A DNA stretch of 64,000 nt from Oscillibacter sp. (GTDB lineage Bacteria; Bacillota; Clostridia; Oscillospirales; Oscillospiraceae), in assembly GCA_022791135.1 (NCBI GenBank), contig JAAVYM010000086.1, positions 19,661 through 83,660 of the forward strand. Reading direction: 5' to 3'. Under the pieces are notes generated by a model that worked only from the letters and a program-made list of their open reading frames with translations, was not told where the DNA came from and ran no database searches. Below are positions 24,825 to 33,170 of this stretch, piece by piece (within the stretch, counting starts at the first letter, position 1; each line of letters starts with the position of its first letter). The position numbers and the translations under genes were made by a program.

Positions 24825-25589
24825 GTGGCGAAAATTATAGCAACGGTAAACCAAAAGGGCGGCGTCGGGAAAACCACCACGTGTGTAAATCTGACTGCTG
24901 CTCTGACGGAGGTGGGCAAGAAAGTTCTCCTCTGTGATTTTGATCCTCAGGCAAATGCCACTTCCGGTATGGGGGTGGACAAGACAGTTTCCAAGGGAAT
25001 TTACTCTGCTCTGATTGGGGAATTTCCTGCTGCCGAGGCAGTGGCTCACACCCGTTACGGAGACGTCCTCCCTTCCAACAAAGCTTTGGCCGGCGCGGGA
25101 GTAGAACTGATTGGTATGGAGCGCCGGGAATTCCTGCTGCGGGACGCTCTGACGCCTCTGCGGGAAAGCTACGACTTCCTGCTCATTGACTGCCCCCCAT
25201 CCTTGGAGCTGCTGACGCTGAATGCACTCTGTGCCGCCGACTCCATTTTAGTCCCGGTGCAATGCGAATATTTTGCTCTGGAAGGCCTTTCAGACCTTAT
25301 GAACACCGTCCGGTTAGTCCGCCGGTCTCTGAACCCTTCTTTGGAACTGGAAGGCGTCCTTTTGACCATGTATGATGCCCGTACAAATCTAGCTATGCAG
25401 GTGGCAGAGGAAGTAAAGCATTATTTCCCCGGCAAAGTCTACGGCTCGGTTATCCCCCGAAATATCCGCCTCTCGGAGGCGCCCAGCCACGGGAAACCTA
25501 TTACTGCCTACGACCGGGCCTCCCGAGGCGCCGACGCCTATTCCGCCTTTGCCGCCGAGTTTCTTACTTTTTCTCAAGGGCAAGCGTAA
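24825..25589 (+). CDS. soj: Chromosome-partitioning ATPase ParA/Soj
   Basis: A 254-residue deviant-Walker ATPase that drives origin segregation with ParB and modulates DnaA. The deviant P-loop KGGVGKTT is at about 11-18, Walker A' is CDFDPQAN and Walker B is LLIDCPPS. The start is GTG 24825 with AGGTAGG seven bases upstream, giving the standard MAKIIATVNQKGG opening. Two parS sites precede it and parB follows after 181 bp. That gap has no gene and carries a segment related to the one after dut. Confidence 0.95.
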   Translation: MAKIIATVNQKGGVGKTTTCVNLTAALTEVGKKVLLCDFDPQANATSGMGVDKTVSKGIYSALIGEFPAAEAVAHTRYGDVLPSNKALAGAGVELIGMERREFLLRDALTPLRESYDFLLIDCPPSLELLTLNALCAADSILVPVQCEYFALEGLSDLMNTVRLVRRSLNPSLELEGVLLTMYDARTNLAMQVAEEVKHYFPGKVYGSVIPRNIRLSEAPSHGKPITAYDRASRGADAYSAFAAEFLTFSQGQA

Positions 25590-25770
25590 GTAAGAAGAGC
25601 TTTCGCGCACTTTCAACTCCGACCGTTATGGACGGCCGAAGCAACGGCAGCCGGATTAGAGTGAGCATAAGAGGGACAAACTATGACTTAACCACACTCC
25701 GCCTTCGTGAAAGTTCTTGATGATTTTTTTCAAGAAATATGTATGCCTTTAACAGAAAGGAGCATGCCAC

Positions 25771-26658
25771 TTGGCAACCAAGAAACCCTCCGGACTTGGC
25801 CGGGGCTTGGGCGCGTTGCTGGGAGACGACGTTCTAAAGCCCGAGGCTGCGGGAAATCTGTACCTCCCCATCTCTCAGGTGGAAAACTACACCGCCCAGC
25901 CCAGAAAGCAGTTCGACGAAGCCGCTCTGGCGGAGTTGGCGGACTCCATCCGGGAGCACGGCGTCATCCAGCCCCTGACGGTACGAAAGCTAGCCTCAGG
26001 CTATTATCAGATCATTGCCGGAGAACGCCGCTGGCGGGCTGCCCGCATGGCCGGACTCAGCGAGATTCCCGCAGTAGTTATCGAGGCCGACGACCAAAAG
26101 GCTGCGGAGCTGGCCCTGGTAGAGAACCTCCAACGAGAGGATTTGAACCCTATGGAAGAGGCCGCCGGTTTTCAGTCTCTGATCCAAACCTATCACATGA
26201 CTCAAGAAGAAGCCGCCCAGCGAGTGGGCAAATCCCGTAGCGCCGTGGCCAACGCTTTGCGCCTCTTAGGACTTCAGCCCGCTGTGCGGAAGTTAGTGGA
26301 GGAGGGTACTCTTTCCGCTGGGCACGCCCGGACTTTGCTTCCCCTCTCTCCTGCTCTCCAGGAGAAGGCAGCGGCTACTGTTCTTCAGGGACAGCTCTCC
26401 GTCCGGCAGACGGAGGCCTTAGTCAAGCGTCTGACCGCTGAACCGGTGGAAGAAGAGGAAACCCTGCCGGCCCAGGAAGTGGACTACGCCGCTGAAGCTC
26501 AGCAGTCTCTTTCGTCCAAACTGGGCCGGGGCGTAAAAATCGTCACCGGCCGGAAAAAGGGTCGAATTGAGCTGGAGTATTACGGCCTGGACGACCTCAA
26601 TGATCTCCTGGAGGCTCTGGCCCTCTTGCGAACCCATCGGAAAGGACCGGAAACATGA
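25771..26658 (+). CDS. parB: Chromosome-partitioning protein ParB (Spo0J)
   Basis: A 295-residue CTP-dependent parS clamp. The N-terminal CTPase domain has QPRKQFD and the GERRWRAARMAG signature; the central helix-turn-helix (TQEEAAQRVGKSRSAVANALRLL) reads parS; the C-terminal dimerisation domain ends near residue 290. The start is TTG 25771 with AAAGGAG upstream. Its binding sites are at 24536, 24583 and 27647. It overlaps the next gene by 4 bp (ATGA). Confidence 0.95.
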   Translation: MATKKPSGLGRGLGALLGDDVLKPEAAGNLYLPISQVENYTAQPRKQFDEAALAELADSIREHGVIQPLTVRKLASGYYQIIAGERRWRAARMAGLSEIPAVVIEADDQKAAELALVENLQREDLNPMEEAAGFQSLIQTYHMTQEEAAQRVGKSRSAVANALRLLGLQPAVRKLVEEGTLSAGHARTLLPLSPALQEKAAATVLQGQLSVRQTEALVKRLTAEPVEEEETLPAQEVDYAAEAQQSLSSKLGRGVKIVTGRKKGRIELEYYGLDDLNDLLEALALLRTHRKGPET

Positions 26659-27218
26659 AGCTGGAAAAACGAAGCGGCGATAGACCTACGGAACCTGCGG
26701 AAAACGTTCCTCCCACAGATACCGATAAGAAACCCGTTGTCATTTATATTATGGTGCTCTTCATCGCGGCTTTCCTGCTGATGATCTGGTCCCTGTTCTC
26801 CCATCAGCGGAGCAACACGGAGGCCCTAGGCCGTCTCCAAAGCTCCGTTACCGCCATGCAGGAGGTACAGGAGTTGCAGGACCAGGTAATCGCCCTTCAG
26901 CGAGAATTGGCGGAGGCCAACAAGCGCCTGGAAGAACTAGAAGACACCTCCTCCGCGCAACAAAAGACAGTGGAGATCCTGGAAATGCAAAACGAGGCCA
27001 TGCAGCGGCTCTACATGCTTCAACAGCAGTACGCCGCCGGAAATTACGACGCGTGCTGCCAGATTCTTCATGAATTCGACACAGACGGCTATACCAAGTA
27101 TCTCCCTCACCTATCCGATGAAAGTGTAACCCATCCAGAAGACCGCTATCAGCAGCTGAAAGACGCCGTGGAACTTCATGAGGCCGAAGCGGCCGCAAAG
27201 GAAGACGGTATCTCATAA
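26655..27218 (+). CDS. Single-pass membrane protein with coiled coil, unknown function
   Basis: A 187-residue protein coupled to parB by an ATGA overlap. A polar N-terminus (1-26) precedes one membrane helix (about 28-48), a heptad-type coiled coil (about 60-125, rich in Gln, Glu and Leu) and an acidic C-terminal part. I do not recognise a family. Many Clostridia have a membrane protein between parB and serS, so it may have a conserved positional role, such as linking partition complexes to the membrane; this is speculation. Confidence 0.8.
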   Translation: MKLEKRSGDRPTEPAENVPPTDTDKKPVVIYIMVLFIAAFLLMIWSLFSHQRSNTEALGRLQSSVTAMQEVQELQDQVIALQRELAEANKRLEELEDTSSAQQKTVEILEMQNEAMQRLYMLQQQYAAGNYDACCQILHEFDTDGYTKYLPHLSDESVTHPEDRYQQLKDAVELHEAEAAAKEDGIS

Positions 27219-27552
27219 CTCATCACCTAAAACCCATAGGAAGCCCTTTGCGGTCATTTTGCCGCTTCTGCTGGGCACTGCCTGGTACAGCCGTCCTGTT
27301 GATTTGCAACCAGGTCCTGAGCAGCATCTTTGTCAGATCCGACCACGTCAGTCCGGGTTGGGGCGTGGACAATACAGAAGTCCCATTACTGTTTCCCGAT
27401 GGTCCCTGTGGCAAACATCTGATGCTTCAGATTGACGCAGGCTATCCCTGTTATACCTTCCGGCACACTGGCAGAAACCTGTCCCCTTTTCCGTCAGAAA
27501 AGCCGCCGTGCAGGTCCTAGTGGAACGACTCCGGCTGCTGATGGAGGAGTGA
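27219..27552 (+). pseudogene. Possible decayed membrane-protein gene related to the one at 34.5 kb
   Basis: No intact gene covers 27219-27702. One frame has a hydrophobic run followed by WYSRPVDL near 27285-27305, matching WYARPLDI in the intact gene at 34537. After that the coding look moves to the next frame (SDHVSPGWGVDNTEVPLLFPDG). The first frame resumes near 27436 after a TGA and ends VLVERLRLLMEE at 27552. This suggests at least one frameshift and one stop in an old gene. The similarity is short, so this is tentative. Confidence 0.4.
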
Positions 27553-27646
27553 ACATAGCACCCAGAAAGAGTCCGAGGCTCGAGAAACCCTTTAAGGCCT
27601 TCCTTCCGGCCGGCTTCGCCCTTGCCGGAAGCATACGGCCCTTCCT

Positions 27647-27662
27647 CGTTTCACGTGAAACA
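27647..27662. other. parS: parS site 3 (15 of 16)
   Basis: CGTTTCACGTGAAACA differs from the consensus only in the first base. It lies between the parB operon and serS, so the partition locus is bracketed by sites on both sides. Confidence 0.92.
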
Positions 27663-27702
27663 TTTTCATAAATTAAAACTACTAGGAAAGAAGGAACTTC
27701 CC

Positions 27703-29010
27703 ATGCTCGACATTCGTTTTATTCGTGAAAATCCTGAATTTGTCAAAGAAAACATGAAAAAGAAATTCCAGGACAGTAAACTCCCCCTGGTGGATGAAGT
27801 CATTGACCTGGATGCCAAGCGCCGCACTGCTATCGCGGAGGCAGACAAGCTCCGCTCCAATCGAAACACTCTTTCCAAACAGATCGGTATACTGATGGGG
27901 CAAAGCAAAAAGGATCCTTCCAAGCTCCAAGAGGCCGAAGCCGTCAAACAGCAGGTAAAGGAACAGGCTGACCGCTTGGCAGAACTGGAAAAGCAGGAAA
28001 CCGAGCTGGAAGCGGAACTCCATAAACGGATGCTGGTCATCCCTCAAATCATCGACCCCTCCGTCCCCATCGGCAAGGACGACAGCGAAAACGTGGAAGT
28101 CCAGCGCTTCGGCGAAGCCAGGACCCCGGACTTCCCCATCCCCTACCACACGGAAATCATGGAATCCTTTGGCGGAATTGATCTGGACGCAGCCGGCCGT
28201 GTCTCCGGCAACGGCTTCTATTACCTTCTGGGCGACATCGCCCGGCTGCACGAGGCGGTACTGGCCTACGGCCGGGACTTCATGATCGGCAAGGGCTTTA
28301 CGTATTGCATTCCCCCCTTCATGATTCACGGCAACGTGGTAGAAGGCGTCATGAGCCAGACGGACATGGACGGCATGATGTACAAAATTGAGGGAGAGGA
28401 CCTCTACCTCATCGGCACCAGCGAGCACTCCATGATCGGCCGCTTCATCGACCAAATCCTCCCCAGCGAAACGCTCCCCCAGACCCTGACCTCCTATTCC
28501 CCCTGCTTCCGAAAGGAGAAGGGCGCCCACGGCATCGAAGAGCGAGGCGTGTACCGCATCCACCAGTTCGAAAAGCAGGAGATGATCGTCGTCTGCAAGC
28601 CGGAGGACTCCAAGGAGTGGTACGAAAAACTCTGGCAGTACTCCGTGGAACTCTTCCGCTCCCTGGACATTCCCGTCCGCCAGCTGGAGTGCTGCTCCGG
28701 CGACCTGGCAGACCTGAAGGTAAAGAGCTGCGACATTGAAGCCTGGTCTCCACGGCAGCAAAAATACTTTGAGGTCTGCTCCTGTTCCAACCTGGGCGAC
28801 GCCCAGGCCCGCCGCCTCCGCATTCGCTATAAGGACGAGTCCGGCAAAACCCAGCTCTGCAATACGCTGAACAACACCTGCGTGGCTCCTCCGCGGATGC
28901 TCATCGCGTTCCTGGAAAACAACCTCCAGGCGGACGGAACGGTCGTTATCCCCGAAGTTCTCCGCCCCTACATGGGAGGCACCGAAAAATTGGTACCCAC
29001 CGCGAAATAA
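27703..29010 (+). CDS. serS: Seryl-tRNA synthetase
   Basis: A 435-residue class II synthetase. The N-terminal long antiparallel coiled coil (about 30-110) grips the tRNA-Ser variable arm. The catalytic domain has motif 2 (PCFRKEKGAHGIEERGVYRIHQFEK, in part) and motif 3 with NNTCVAPPRMLIAFLENN (in part). I chose the ATG at 27703, which follows AAAGAAGG and gives the standard MLDIRFIREN start. No T-box was found upstream, unlike hisS and glyS in this window. The third parS site lies 40 bp upstream. Confidence 0.97.
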   Translation: MLDIRFIRENPEFVKENMKKKFQDSKLPLVDEVIDLDAKRRTAIAEADKLRSNRNTLSKQIGILMGQSKKDPSKLQEAEAVKQQVKEQADRLAELEKQETELEAELHKRMLVIPQIIDPSVPIGKDDSENVEVQRFGEARTPDFPIPYHTEIMESFGGIDLDAAGRVSGNGFYYLLGDIARLHEAVLAYGRDFMIGKGFTYCIPPFMIHGNVVEGVMSQTDMDGMMYKIEGEDLYLIGTSEHSMIGRFIDQILPSETLPQTLTSYSPCFRKEKGAHGIEERGVYRIHQFEKQEMIVVCKPEDSKEWYEKLWQYSVELFRSLDIPVRQLECCSGDLADLKVKSCDIEAWSPRQQKYFEVCSCSNLGDAQARRLRIRYKDESGKTQLCNTLNNTCVAPPRMLIAFLENNLQADGTVVIPEVLRPYMGGTEKLVPTAK

Positions 29011-29075
29011 CTCTGCGTTGCCGTGCACAAAACTCCGTCAAAAACCCAGGTATAGAGCGAGATAAAGCTTTTTTG

Positions 29076-29101
29076 CCTACTTTTTTCTCGAAAAAAGTAG
29101 G
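29076..29101. repeat. Perfect 11-bp palindrome after serS
   Basis: The arms CCTACTTTTTT (29076-29086) and AAAAAAGTAGG (29091-29101) flank CTCG. It is the same build as the palindrome at 18165-18188 and is likely a terminator-like repeat. Confidence 0.6.
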
Positions 29102-29136
29102 AGACCCGTTTGGAGACAACAGAAAGGACTTAAACG

Positions 29137-30162
29137 ATGAAGCGTATTCTTGGACTGATTTTAACGGCTGTATTCCTGTCGGCGCTCGCAATCCCTTGCG
29201 CCGCAGCGGATACAGGGCGGGCCTATCCCGACTTTTCCGACGTATCGGAGGGCAGCGCCTCTTACGAGGCCATCCGGCTCTGCTATGAGCGGGGATTGAT
29301 GAACGGTACATCCGAAACCGCCTTCAATCCCCAAGGCAAATTAACTATCGCCCAACTGGTGGTACTGGCGGCAAGGCTGTATGATTTGCAGAATGGCGGA
29401 AACGGCACCGTCCCGGACTTGCCGGATTACGGTGAACCCTATCTCCGGTTCTATGATGAAGGCGGAAACGAAATCGCTGCCTTTACTATGGAAGAAATTC
29501 CCGCCTGCAATGCTATCGGAGAAAGCGTATTCATCGGAGTCAACAATGAAGTAAACGACCCGGCCCTGCCCGAGACCTGTACACTGGAAATCGGCTTTAA
29601 GAACTACAACCACATTAAAACCTTCCAGGGAGTAAAGGAATCCCACGAAGGGATTCCCGGTACGATGAGCCATGGCCTCATTGGAACAGGCTACCGGTTT
29701 ACAGACCCAGACGCAGCTTCCTTCACAAAACTGATTCCTGTCCCCCTACACTTGGAAAAGGCTTGGTGGTTCCCCTCTGTCTTTTACCTCGGCAGCGAGG
29801 GCGTTATGGGCTTCGAGGGCGAGCTGGTCTTTCGGACCAGTGGCGGGAACAACGGCGACGGCAGCGGCTATGACCCGGAGGTCCGCCTCTCCTCCGACAA
29901 CGCCACCCGATCTTTATTCGCGTGGCTGGTGGACCTGACCGCAGGAGAGCTGCCGGTCCTCAATGAAACGGTCAGCGTCCCCGACGTGAACCCCGACGAA
30001 ACCCAGGACGCGACGTCCATTCTCCGCCTCTATCAGGCGGGCATCCTCACCGGCGTGGACCAGGCCGGGAACTTCAACGGCTCCGGCGAACTCACCCGCG
30101 CGCAGGCCGCCATGATGCTGGCTCGAGTGCTGGACCCTTCCCTTCGGGTAAAAGCCACCTAA
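29137..30162 (+). CDS. Secreted protein with two S-layer homology (SLH) repeats
   Basis: A 341-residue exported protein. A signal peptide (1-24, ending ALAIPCAAA) is followed by an SLH repeat at about 28-82 (YPDFSDV, AIRLCYERGLMNGTSETAFNP, LTIAQLVVLAARLY). A central region of about 100-250 has no motif I recognise. A second SLH repeat at about 285-337 ends LTRAQAAMMLARVLDP. SLH repeats normally bind pyruvylated wall polymer, so it is probably cell-surface attached. Having only two repeats, split to the two ends, is unusual; three tandem copies are typical. Confidence 0.88.
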   Translation: MKRILGLILTAVFLSALAIPCAAADTGRAYPDFSDVSEGSASYEAIRLCYERGLMNGTSETAFNPQGKLTIAQLVVLAARLYDLQNGGNGTVPDLPDYGEPYLRFYDEGGNEIAAFTMEEIPACNAIGESVFIGVNNEVNDPALPETCTLEIGFKNYNHIKTFQGVKESHEGIPGTMSHGLIGTGYRFTDPDAASFTKLIPVPLHLEKAWWFPSVFYLGSEGVMGFEGELVFRTSGGNNGDGSGYDPEVRLSSDNATRSLFAWLVDLTAGELPVLNETVSVPDVNPDETQDATSILRLYQAGILTGVDQAGNFNGSGELTRAQAAMMLARVLDPSLRVKAT

Positions 30163-30216
30163 TTTCCCCTCCTCTTTGTAATAAAAGTATAGTTCTATAC
30201 GAAAGGGGATCAAATT

Positions 30217-30612
30217 ATGCCAAATAAGACCTCCGGATTCCTCGCGGAGTTCAAAACCTTCATCGCCCGGGGGAACGTGATGGACATGGCGGTGGGCGTC
30301 ATCATTGGCGGCGCTTTCTCAAACATCACCAATTCCCTCATCAACGACATCGTCATGCCGGTACTGGGCATCTTCACCAGCTCCGTGTCCTTCTCCGAGC
30401 TGTCCCTCACCATCGGATCCGCCGTCATCACCTACGGCAACTTCATTCAGGCGGTCTTAAACTTCCTCATTATGGCCCTGGTGGTCTTCTGCCTAGTGAA
30501 AACTCTCAACGCCTTCCATAAAAAAAAGGAAGCCGCTCCCCTTCCCCCGCCAGCTCCCTCCGCTGAGGAGCAGCTGTTGACAGAGATCCGGGACCTGTTG
30601 AAAGAGCAATGA
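30217..30612 (+). CDS. mscL: Large-conductance mechanosensitive channel MscL
   Basis: A 131-residue pentameric osmotic safety valve. The N-terminal amphipathic helix and first membrane helix (FKTFIARGNVMDMAVGVIIGGAF, in part), the second helix (NFIQAVLNFLIMALVVFCLVK, in part) and the cytoplasmic C-terminal helix (EEQLLTEIRDLLK) are all present, and the length is typical. The stop overlaps the rsmG start (ATGA). Confidence 0.96.
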   Translation: MPNKTSGFLAEFKTFIARGNVMDMAVGVIIGGAFSNITNSLINDIVMPVLGIFTSSVSFSELSLTIGSAVITYGNFIQAVLNFLIMALVVFCLVKTLNAFHKKKEAAPLPPPAPSAEEQLLTEIRDLLKEQ

Positions 30613-31307
30613 TGGAAGCAATTCTTCGCCAAGGCCTGGCAGAACTGTCCCTCCCCACAGGGACAATCCCCAAGCTGGTCCGCTACGCCGAGCTGCTGGC
30701 AGAAAAAAACAAGGTGATGAACCTCACCGCCATAACAGACCCTGCCGAAGTGGCCCGGCTCCACTTCCTGGACAGCGCCGCCCTGCTGGCCCTGTCGGAC
30801 TTCCAGGGAAAGCGCGTCGTGGACGTGGGCACCGGGGCGGGTTTCCCTGGCCTGCCCCTGCGGATTCTCCAGCCGTCCATCCGCCTGACCCTGCTGGACG
30901 CTCAGCGCAAGCGCGTGGACTTTCTCTGCCAGGTCTGCGCCGAGCTGGGCCTGGAAGACACAGCCTGCATCCACACCCGAGCGGAGGAATTCGCTCAGGC
31001 CCATCGGGAGAGCTTTGACGTCGCGGTGAGCCGGGCAGTGGCCGCGCTGCCGGTGCTGGCGGAGCTATGCCTGCCTTTGGTGGCACCGGAGGGAAAATTC
31101 CTTGCAATGAAGTCTGTGGACACCCAGGAGGAGTTGGAATCCGCCCAGCGAGCAGTCACTTTGCTGGGCGGGCGGCTGGAACCCCCCCTAGACTACGCCA
31201 TTCCTGGCACGGAGATCCGGCATCGGTTGGTAATTATCACAAAAATCCGGGAAACCCCAAAAAAATATCCCAGAATATTTGCAAAAATCAAAAAGAATCC
31301 GCTATAA
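30609..31307 (+). CDS. rsmG: 16S rRNA (guanine-527-N7)-methyltransferase RsmG
   Basis: A 232-residue SAM-dependent methyltransferase. The SAM loop VVDVGTGAGFPGLPL is at about 69-83, NLTAITDP near residue 38 is a family signature, and DVAVSRAVAALPVLAEL follows. ATG codons at 30609 and 30612 are both possible; the first overlaps the mscL stop. In many Firmicutes rsmG sits beside soj-parB at the origin. Here it is about 4 kb downstream of parB with serS and mscL between. The promoter of the next gene lies inside its 3' end. Confidence 0.96.
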   Translation: MMEAILRQGLAELSLPTGTIPKLVRYAELLAEKNKVMNLTAITDPAEVARLHFLDSAALLALSDFQGKRVVDVGTGAGFPGLPLRILQPSIRLTLLDAQRKRVDFLCQVCAELGLEDTACIHTRAEEFAQAHRESFDVAVSRAVAALPVLAELCLPLVAPEGKFLAMKSVDTQEELESAQRAVTLLGGRLEPPLDYAIPGTEIRHRLVIITKIRETPKKYPRIFAKIKKNPL

Positions 31308-31308
31308 T
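31279..31308 (+). promoter_or_regulatory. Promoter of the MinD-like gene
   Basis: TTGCAA (31279-31284), an 18-bp spacer and TATAAT (31303-31308), overlapping the last codons of rsmG. Confidence 0.7.
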
Positions 31309-31379
31309 AGAAGTACCGATCCAAAGCCTGGTCCAAATCCTTGTTTCACCTTTAACACAACTGAAAGGAGGCGCGTTTT

Positions 31380-32126
31380 ATGCCGGGCCAATGCATCGCC
31401 GTGGTCTCCGGCAAGGGAGGCACGGGCAAAACCTCCTTTACCGCCGGGGTGGGTTCCGCCCTGGCCCTATCCGGCAAACGGGTCTTGTGCCTGGACTGCG
31501 ACGTAGCTCTCCGGAACCTGGACCTGGCCTTGGGCCTCACAGACCGGGCACTGATGGACTTTACCGACGTGGCCCAGGAGCGCTGCTCCCTGGATATCGC
31601 CGCCGTGGAGCACCCCGATATTCCGGACCTCTATCTGCTGACAGCCCCCACCCGAAGCCGGGGCTGCCCGGTGACGAAAGAGCAAATGATCCACCTGCTG
31701 GACCGAACAAGGCTGGAATTCGACTACTGCTTCCTGGACGCCCCAGCGGGCCTGGGTGACGGATTTCAACTGGCTACCTGCGGCGCAGACCGGGTGGTGG
31801 TGGTAGCCACGGCAGACGCCTCTTCCCTGCGGGACGCCCAGCATACGGTTATGGAACTCCATCGATTCCCCTCCGGCCAGCTCCACCTAACGGTAAACCG
31901 AGTGCGGACAAAGCTGCTTCGCAGCATGCACGCCACCATCGACGATGCCATCGACCGGGCGGGCCTGCCTCTCATCGGCGTCATCCCCGAGGACGACGCC
32001 CTGCCCCTCTACTTAAATAAAGGAGTCCCCCTCCTGCTGAACAGCAGGAAGGGCGCCGCCGCCGCCTATCGTAACATCGCCCGGCGTCTGGAGGGCGAGC
32101 GGGTCCCACTGCTGCGGATACGATAA
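31380..32126 (+). CDS. MinD/ParA-family P-loop ATPase
   Basis: A 248-residue ATPase with the deviant Walker A motif GKGGTGKTS (about 11-19), LCLDCDVALRNLDLALGL, which closely follows the MinD pattern, and Walker B CFLDAPAGLGDG. It resembles MinD but the C-terminus lacks the clear Lys/Phe-rich membrane-targeting tail, and no minC or minE is next to it. It might place division sites, or be one of the MinD relatives used for other positioning. The ribosome site is AAAGGAGG. mgsA follows after 46 bp. Confidence 0.85.
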   Translation: MPGQCIAVVSGKGGTGKTSFTAGVGSALALSGKRVLCLDCDVALRNLDLALGLTDRALMDFTDVAQERCSLDIAAVEHPDIPDLYLLTAPTRSRGCPVTKEQMIHLLDRTRLEFDYCFLDAPAGLGDGFQLATCGADRVVVVATADASSLRDAQHTVMELHRFPSGQLHLTVNRVRTKLLRSMHATIDDAIDRAGLPLIGVIPEDDALPLYLNKGVPLLLNSRKGAAAAYRNIARRLEGERVPLLRIR

Positions 32127-32172
32127 CATCGTTTCACATCTTTGAACACAGCCCTTTCGAAAGGAGTACGAC

Positions 32173-32589
32173 ATGAACATTGCCCTGATGGCCCATGACA
32201 ATAAAAAAGAACTCATGGTGCGGTTCTGCACCGCCTATGCCGGCATTTTAGCCCGGCACCAGCTCTACGCCACCAACACCACCGGACACATGATTGCCGA
32301 TGCCACCGGCCTGGATGTCCACTGCTTCTTGACCTATGCTCACGGCGGCAGCCAGCAGATCGGCGCCCGTATCTCCTACAACGAGTTTGACATGGTGCTG
32401 TTTTTCAACGACCCCACCAACGAAGAACGCGCCGGTGATATCCCCTATATCTCCCGCTTGTGCGATCAGAACCGGGTCCCCTTTGCCAGCAATATCGCCA
32501 CAGCTGAAATGCTGGTTCTAGGCCTTTCCAGGGGCGACCTGGACTGGCGGCTCATCGTCAATCCCTCCTCCTCCCGCCCCCTGGCCTAA
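32173..32589 (+). CDS. mgsA: Methylglyoxal synthase
   Basis: A 138-residue enzyme that converts dihydroxyacetone phosphate to methylglyoxal and phosphate, a bypass under phosphate shortage. Family features seen are the N-terminal ALMAHDNKK, NTTGHMI, GGSQQIGA, the aspartates of MVLFFNDP, and CDQNRVPFASNIATAE. The length is typical. It is separated from the MinD-like gene by 46 bp and may share its promoter. Confidence 0.95.
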   Translation: MNIALMAHDNKKELMVRFCTAYAGILARHQLYATNTTGHMIADATGLDVHCFLTYAHGGSQQIGARISYNEFDMVLFFNDPTNEERAGDIPYISRLCDQNRVPFASNIATAEMLVLGLSRGDLDWRLIVNPSSSRPLA

Positions 32590-32730
32590 AACTCCCGTCT
32601 GCCACGCCAAAGCGCATCAACAGCCTCTGTGCGGCGCCAGGACCGGACGCTTGCGTTCGCCCCTGGTTCCGCTGTGCCCAAAGACGCAAGGAGCCTTCCG
32701 CAGACGGCACGAATGACAGAAAAGGAAGCC

Positions 32731-32759
32731 TTGACATCTTCTTAATAAACGCATATAAT
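32731..32759 (+). promoter_or_regulatory. Consensus promoter of the hisS T-box transcript
   Basis: TTGACA (32731-32736), a 17-bp spacer and TATAAT (32754-32759): perfect sigma-A consensus. The region between mgsA and this promoter (32590-32730) holds only an extended dyad with outer arms at 32595-32602 and 32700-32707. Confidence 0.9.
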
Positions 32760-32765
32760 CACAGC

Positions 32766-33095
32766 AATTTCACCGCGCAGATGCCGCAGCAGTATTCCGA
32801 CCGTCAACCCCACAGAGAGGGGCCACCCTGCTGAAAAGGCCCCGCTTGACCCGGAAGAAGGACAGCGGCGGAGCGGGGGCGGAAACGCCCACGGTTCCTT
32901 CCCGTACCAGAAGGCAAAAGGAGGTATTAGGACTTATTTGATACCTGACCACCCGCTCCGGGGGTCCCCTGTGTCCCCGGCAGGCGGAAGGTTGTCAGGC
33001 ATCAAATAAGCCCTAAGCCTTGAATTTGGGTGGCACCACGAAGCGATGAACGCTATCGTCCCAAAACCGGCTTTTGGGAGGATGGCGTTTTTTTT
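32766..33095 (+). promoter_or_regulatory. T-box leader of hisS-aspS, specifier read as GAC (Asp)
   Basis: A tRNA-sensing leader RNA. Stem I carries AGTA at 32791-32794 and, on the 3' side, GAC at 32861-32863 followed by A. A long stem pairs about 32929-32949 with 32994-33014. The T-box sequence is GGGTGGCACCACG (33028-33040), and a terminator with a T8 run covers 33049-33095. UGGC would pair with a tRNA ending GCCA. Asp tRNA has G73 while His tRNA has C73, which supports aspartate sensing even though hisS is first. The specifier was placed by eye. Confidence 0.9.
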
Positions 33096-33170
33096 GAATA
33101 GCTTGAATCCCGCAGCTTTTTCCTGAAAATTTTGTTATTTGGATAAATTTGTACGAAAAGGAGCAGAATT

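Noticed and set aside
26655..27218. DUF4446 protein, which often follows parB
   Set aside because: Position and one membrane helix fit, but the sequence pattern does not resemble that family as I know it.
27553..27702. A T-box leader for serS
   Set aside because: No T-box sequence, specifier loop or terminator is present; only a parS site and a CCGGCCGG-type dyad.
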